A DNA stretch of 64,000 nt, taken from contig MNCI01025128.1 of the NCBI GenBank assembly GCA_015680685.1, forward strand, positions 157,858 through 221,857, given 5' to 3'. Both the position numbers and the translations under genes were made by a program. The stretch comes from Gnetum montanum (Eukaryota > Streptophyta > Gnetopsida > Gnetales > Gnetaceae). This document shows positions 60,290 to 64,000 of the stretch, piece by piece. The stretch's first letter is position 1, and the number at the start of each line of letters is the position of its first letter. Below the pieces are notes generated by a model. The model did no database searches, had not been told where the DNA came from, and saw only the letters and a list, made by a program, of their open reading frames with translations.

Positions 60290-60586
60290 TTAGTCTAGCT
60301 GATAAATGATTTTAACCCGAAACGTCGGAGCATATCTGAATCCTGATTGGGACAAAAACGCCGATAAGTGCATAAATGTAGGTGATATGGTATCAACAAA
60401 TGCAGCCTGCTTCCTCTGGGTCTCGGAACTATAGTCCCAGGATTCTAATTCTGGCTTGCATCCTGGGCAATTCTTGACGACGTCTGATAAATTACCGCTG
60501 GTCACTGGCTCATTGTCATGTTGATTGGTTGTCACGCCTAGCCCAACATGACGTTTTATTGAAGTGCAATATGTGAAATTATCCAT
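60290..60586 (-). CDS. Small hypothetical ORF, 98 aa, unrecognised
   Basis: An uninterrupted frame begins MDNFTYCTSIKRHVGLG and contains CPGCKPELESWDYSSETQRK and SPTFMHLSAFLSQSGF. The CPGC pair suggests a possible metal or redox site but proves nothing. The stretch 60060-60590 is more GC-rich than surrounding repeats, resembling exon 1. It lies about 500 nt upstream of the glycosyltransferase ATG on the same strand. It could be a leader ORF of that transcript, a piece of a neighbouring gene, or chance. No membrane segment or signal peptide is seen. Confidence 0.25.
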   Translation of the reverse strand: MDNFTYCTSIKRHVGLGVTTNQHDNEPVTSGNLSDVVKNCPGCKPELESWDYSSETQRKQAAFVDTISPTFMHLSAFLSQSGFRYAPTFRVKIIYQLD

Positions 60587-60590
60587 GGCA

Positions 60591-61329
60591 AGATAATTTG
60601 GGGATCGATTTTTGTTGAAAGCATGAAATGGTCAAATGAGAAAATATGTATTGCTTTTGACTAAGGTGTTTAACTTTTGCCTTCTAGATGGACAAGACTA
60701 CAGGTATGAATGGTGGGCTAAAGTCAACCAAATCATGGAGAGAGACTCACGCGGATCTAAGACTAATGTCAAGCCATGATGGTAAGTAAACTTTTAAGCT
60801 CCTTCAATAATGTTGTAGTACGATGGATTTAATAATGCCATATTTTTACAATATATAATGAATCCTTTCAAAAAGGTACAATCAATGTTTTTATTTGTTA
60901 AATTTGTAGGAGATGCATTGCTTTTTTTTCATTTTTTTGGTTGGATCACATTGCTTTCTATGAATTATGTTAGATATATTAAGAACTAGTTTAGTTATAT
61001 ATTTATAATTTAGTCAAGAGAATTTTCTATAATAATTATGAAGGTATAGCCTATCCTTCAATAATTATTTATTTTTGCAAACAATCTATGGATGAATTTT
61101 CTTGTAGATTTTCATGCATATCACCATTGTGCAAGGAATAATAATAGTACTTAATATATATATATATTATAAATGACCAAGGAATGGAAATCATGGTGAA
61201 GGTATGCAAGCGCATTAGCCTATCCCATAGTAATCATGTAGCAATCATGTATTTCTACAATGACTCCATGGATGATTTGTCTCATAGATTTTTATGCATA
61301 TTAACATTGTGTGAGGCAAAAACTATTGA
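60591..61329. other. No gene seen
   Basis: AT-rich, with a TA microsatellite at about 61154-61170. A short frame near 60687 (MDKTTGMNGGLKSTKSWRET) is unrecognised. Confidence 0.45.
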
Positions 61330-62175
61330 CCAATTGTCAAAGTGGGGCTTAGGGCTAGATGCATTAGTATAGGAATGTGTCGTATCCCTTCCAAGGGAAC
61401 AATGTATTATGTGCTTGCTCTGTGTGTGTGCACCTTGTTGGTTTGGTTGCGTAATTATTGCATATGGCAACTCTAGTGCCTCTAACAATTGGCTAACAAG
61501 TTGTGTGCTCTGTGCTATGAAACAGGTGTGTGAAGTGTTAAGGAGTAGTCCACCTTAAGTCTACACTCTCTTGTTGCAATTGTTGGGATCTTGGGTGGTT
61601 TCGAATAATGTTTTCCAAGGGCAACACCTTTACACTTGGTATCAGACCAAAAGGTTCATATCATGAGTTTGGTGGTGGTTCATGATTCATTGCTTGATTT
61701 TGGTAAGCCATGGCACCCAAGAAGAAGAAAAAGAAGAGCCACAACTCTAGCAAGGCTCCCACTAGCTTCAACCCTCATGTTGACATGGAAGAGCATGTGT
61801 ATGTCAAGGAACATAATGTGACTCGTAAACTTGAGAACTTGAGTGATAATAATGAGGTGCCTATCAAGGAACTTGACTCCCTTAGTAGGGTACAACAATT
61901 ATGGGAATAGCTCCTTGAAATTAATAGTGTAATCCTTAATCACTTACTAATGGTCAAAATGCTCAAGATGGTTCATGATCTTGTTGAAAAACTAGACATC
62001 TTGTACCTTTGAGAACTAAATTCAAGTGCAAAGCACAAACTCTCTATAGCTCAAAATTTCAAGCTTTGGAATCATGTTGAGCAAATGGATAGTGTCATTA
62101 ATGATGTTCAAGTCTCAATGGATGACATCTTGCAAAAAATGAATACCCTAGAGGCTCAAGTGAAAAAGTGGAGCA
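61330..62175 (+). mobile_element. Fragment of an element C relative: LTR end, primer-binding site and gag start
   Basis: 61330-61634 matches the 3' half of the element C LTR (GCTTAGGGCTAGATGCATTA and following) and ends TTTACA. TGGTATCAGACC (61637-61648) is the primer-binding site. The LTR front is missing or too diverged. The gag frame is cut at about 62175 by an LTR of the gypsy-1 family. Confidence 0.7.
61710..62175 (+). pseudogene. gag 5' fragment of the element C relative
   Basis: ATG at 61710, 62 bp after the primer-binding site: MAPKKKKKKSHNSSKAPTSF. An open stretch runs to 61910, then two stops, then DVQVSMDDILQKMNTLEAQV, a likely coiled coil. The basic start resembles MAPKKK of gypsy-2 and the remnant at 52790 in element C. 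This suggests element C descends from a gag-pol-bearing gypsy element. Confidence 0.5.
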
Positions 62176-62690
62176 ATTTCACTCCAATATTAAATCACCT
62201 TCAAATACTAAATCCAAATATTATGAAAATATAATCACTTTTTGTTAGAAAACAAGAAAACAAGCTATCTTCAATTATTCAAATAGAAGATTACAACAGG
62301 GTTTCTAACATCCACAAAACATCAAAATCTCTCAAAAAGACTCAAACGATGTTGCATAGCATGAGGCTCTACAACCACACAATGGTTGTCCTGGATGTAA
62401 GACACAACCAATGGAAAATCCCTTCCATAACTTAGGACTGAGATTCAATTTAGAGAAGTAGACAAAAGACAAGAACACATAGGCAAATTGACACACATTG
62501 ACCTTGGAGCTACAATCACACTTGCACTCACTCGATGTGATCTATCACACTCTTATCGACCTCTCCTCAACTCACGAGCTCTCACCAAGACCTTTCTTCT
62601 CACTCTCTATCCATGTACAAGCATGAAACACCAATATATTTATTAAGAAAACAAGATGAAAACCTAGGAAACCTTCCACAAACTCTACTA
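62176..62690 (-). repeat. Partial LTR of the gypsy-1 family
   Basis: Co-linear with 2255-2790 (AATATTAAATCACCTTCAAA; AGACAAGAACACATAGGC), same orientation. The first 20 bp of the LTR and the part with the GACGTC motifs are missing, so it is a truncated solo copy. Confidence 0.7.
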
Positions 62691-64000
62691 GAAGATCTAA
62701 TGAGTCGACACAAAATTTGATGCTAGATACCTTTAAAATTTATTTTGTAGAGGAGTCATCTCGTCTATTACTGACCCGCAAGTTGTATCCCATGGAGGAA
62801 TGGTTTAAAGTCAAAAAAGATAGTAAATAATTAGAATTGAATCCAAATAAATTGCACACTTATGATTGTCACTCATAAGTATAATCATAAATTTTCATCC
62901 TAACTTCTAACATTAAGTTCAAGAATGAAAATTAATAATTAAATCAAATTGAAATTACAATAATAATTCAAGATCACAAGGGAGACTTTACCTAAATTGC
63001 AATTCTACCTTGTTGTCTTCACAATGCAACAATTTTGATCGTCAAATGATGGACTCCAAGAATTGCCACAAGGCTCAACAAATCTTCAACATAAATCACA
63101 AGAATAATTAATTTCAATTTGATGCAAAATTCGTTGGTATCAATTCCTTCTCTTTTTCTATTCTCAATTCTCTCTTTTCAAGGAAAATGCAAATAATAAA
63201 ATAATAACTATTGCTACCTCTCACAATGTGGGATGTATTATTTATGCTCCCAAATGTTTAAAAATAATCAAATCAATCATGATTCGATAAGATACCAGAT
63301 CCATGATTATAGGGGTAAATACTAATGTAACATTTTAATTGACAAAATTAAATCTTGTTCATAATCTTTTGGTTAATGTGGAAAACAGACAGTAGTGGCA
63401 ACATCAGAATCGCGGTCTTCATTTATCATGAGACCTTCCTGCTACTTGTTCACTACCACCTCTACCTTGCCGCACGCTTGTCGTTGCCATTCCCTGCTAC
63501 TACTGCGCTCCCCATCACCGCTACTTGTCGTTGGTGTTGCTGTGCTTGTCGTCGCCACATCTTGCCACTGCTGTTACCATGTGCGTGCTACTATTGCTAC
63601 TCTAGCCTACTCTAACCCACCTGCTGTCGTCTACTGTTGCACATGCTGCTGGAAACCTTCAATGCCTACAACAGTCAAACCCTTGCTACCACTGTAATAG
63701 TCAAACCCTTGCCATCACTACTTCCTTGTCATGGTGGTGCTAGGTGCATCAATGGCACACAAGAGCAAAGAAGTGCAATTCATCTGCACATCAGAAGCTT
63801 GGAAGGCCCATAGAACAAGTGGCCCTAGGTTTCTGAGTGTAGAGGTAGGCACACAAGATCATCCTTGTAGATGGGGCAAACCTGGGTGCTGAAGTTGTAT
63901 TTCACCAAAATCATTGCCAACACTATTGTTGCCAAATGGCTTGTTGCCCTAATTCTATAGTTTAATGTTTATAGTTTTTATATAATGTTTTATTATAATG
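62691..64000. other. No gene seen; GC-richer low-complexity stretch at 63400-63740
   Basis: 63400-63740 is rich in TGC, CTG and CCT triplets and keeps two overlapping frames open (63355-63615 and 63395-63697). Both read as Cys/Leu/Thr-rich low-complexity peptides. No start context or family supports a gene. Confidence 0.4.

Noticed and set aside
63355-63697. Two overlapping ORFs near the right end as genes
   Set aside because: Cys/Leu/Thr-rich low-complexity translation of a triplet-rich stretch; both frames stay open because of composition.

Overview
This is nuclear DNA from a plant with a very large, transposon-rich genome. It is AT-rich, with no bacterial-style operons, no tRNA or rRNA genes and no CRISPR. 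A gymnosperm, probably a conifer, is the best guess. That is an inference from the 33-kb intron packed with old retrotransposons, the Athila/Tat-type Ty3 elements, and a short Penelope-like reverse-transcriptase fragment (full-length plant Penelope-like elements are known from conifers). A large-genome angiosperm cannot be excluded from sequence alone.

One intact host gene is present, on the minus strand: a GT14-family beta-glucuronosyltransferase (GlcAT14-like; Golgi type II membrane enzyme acting on arabinogalactan-protein glycans). Four exons (59782-59218, 58547-58472, 58369-58254, 25054-24540) join in frame into 423 codons plus stop. Intron 3 is 33,199 nt. A small unrecognised ORF (60586-60290) lies just upstream.

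Most of the rest is mobile DNA. (1) 1-3200: a minus-strand Ty3/gypsy element cut by the window edge. (2) 3575-10080: a LINE/SINE graveyard (RTE-type LINEs, a second LINE type with a zf-RVT-like end, two SINE families), with a solo LTR at 5464-6236. (3) 12072-21987: a complete but decayed Athila/Tat-type element (A) with two similar LTRs and a near-perfect 5-bp target-site duplication. (4) Intron 3: RTE and Penelope-like fragments, a 93-bp tandem repeat, then a nested stack at 30331-49994. The stack is an Athila/Tat-type element (B) that lost RT, RNase H and integrase and later received a Ty3/gypsy element (33418-39742, antisense), a Ty1/copia element (42344-47197) and a SINE. Next comes a 3.5-kb LTR element without pol (C, 52148-55648) and another SINE. 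(5) 61330-62690: a fragment related to element C, broken by an LTR of the family in region 1.

Every transposon reading frame examined is interrupted by stops or frameshifts, so none looks autonomous now. Boundaries of A, B, C, the copia element and the solo LTR rest on TG...CA ends, primer-binding sites, polypurine tracts and target-site duplications read directly. Similarity statements are by eye; no identities were computed.
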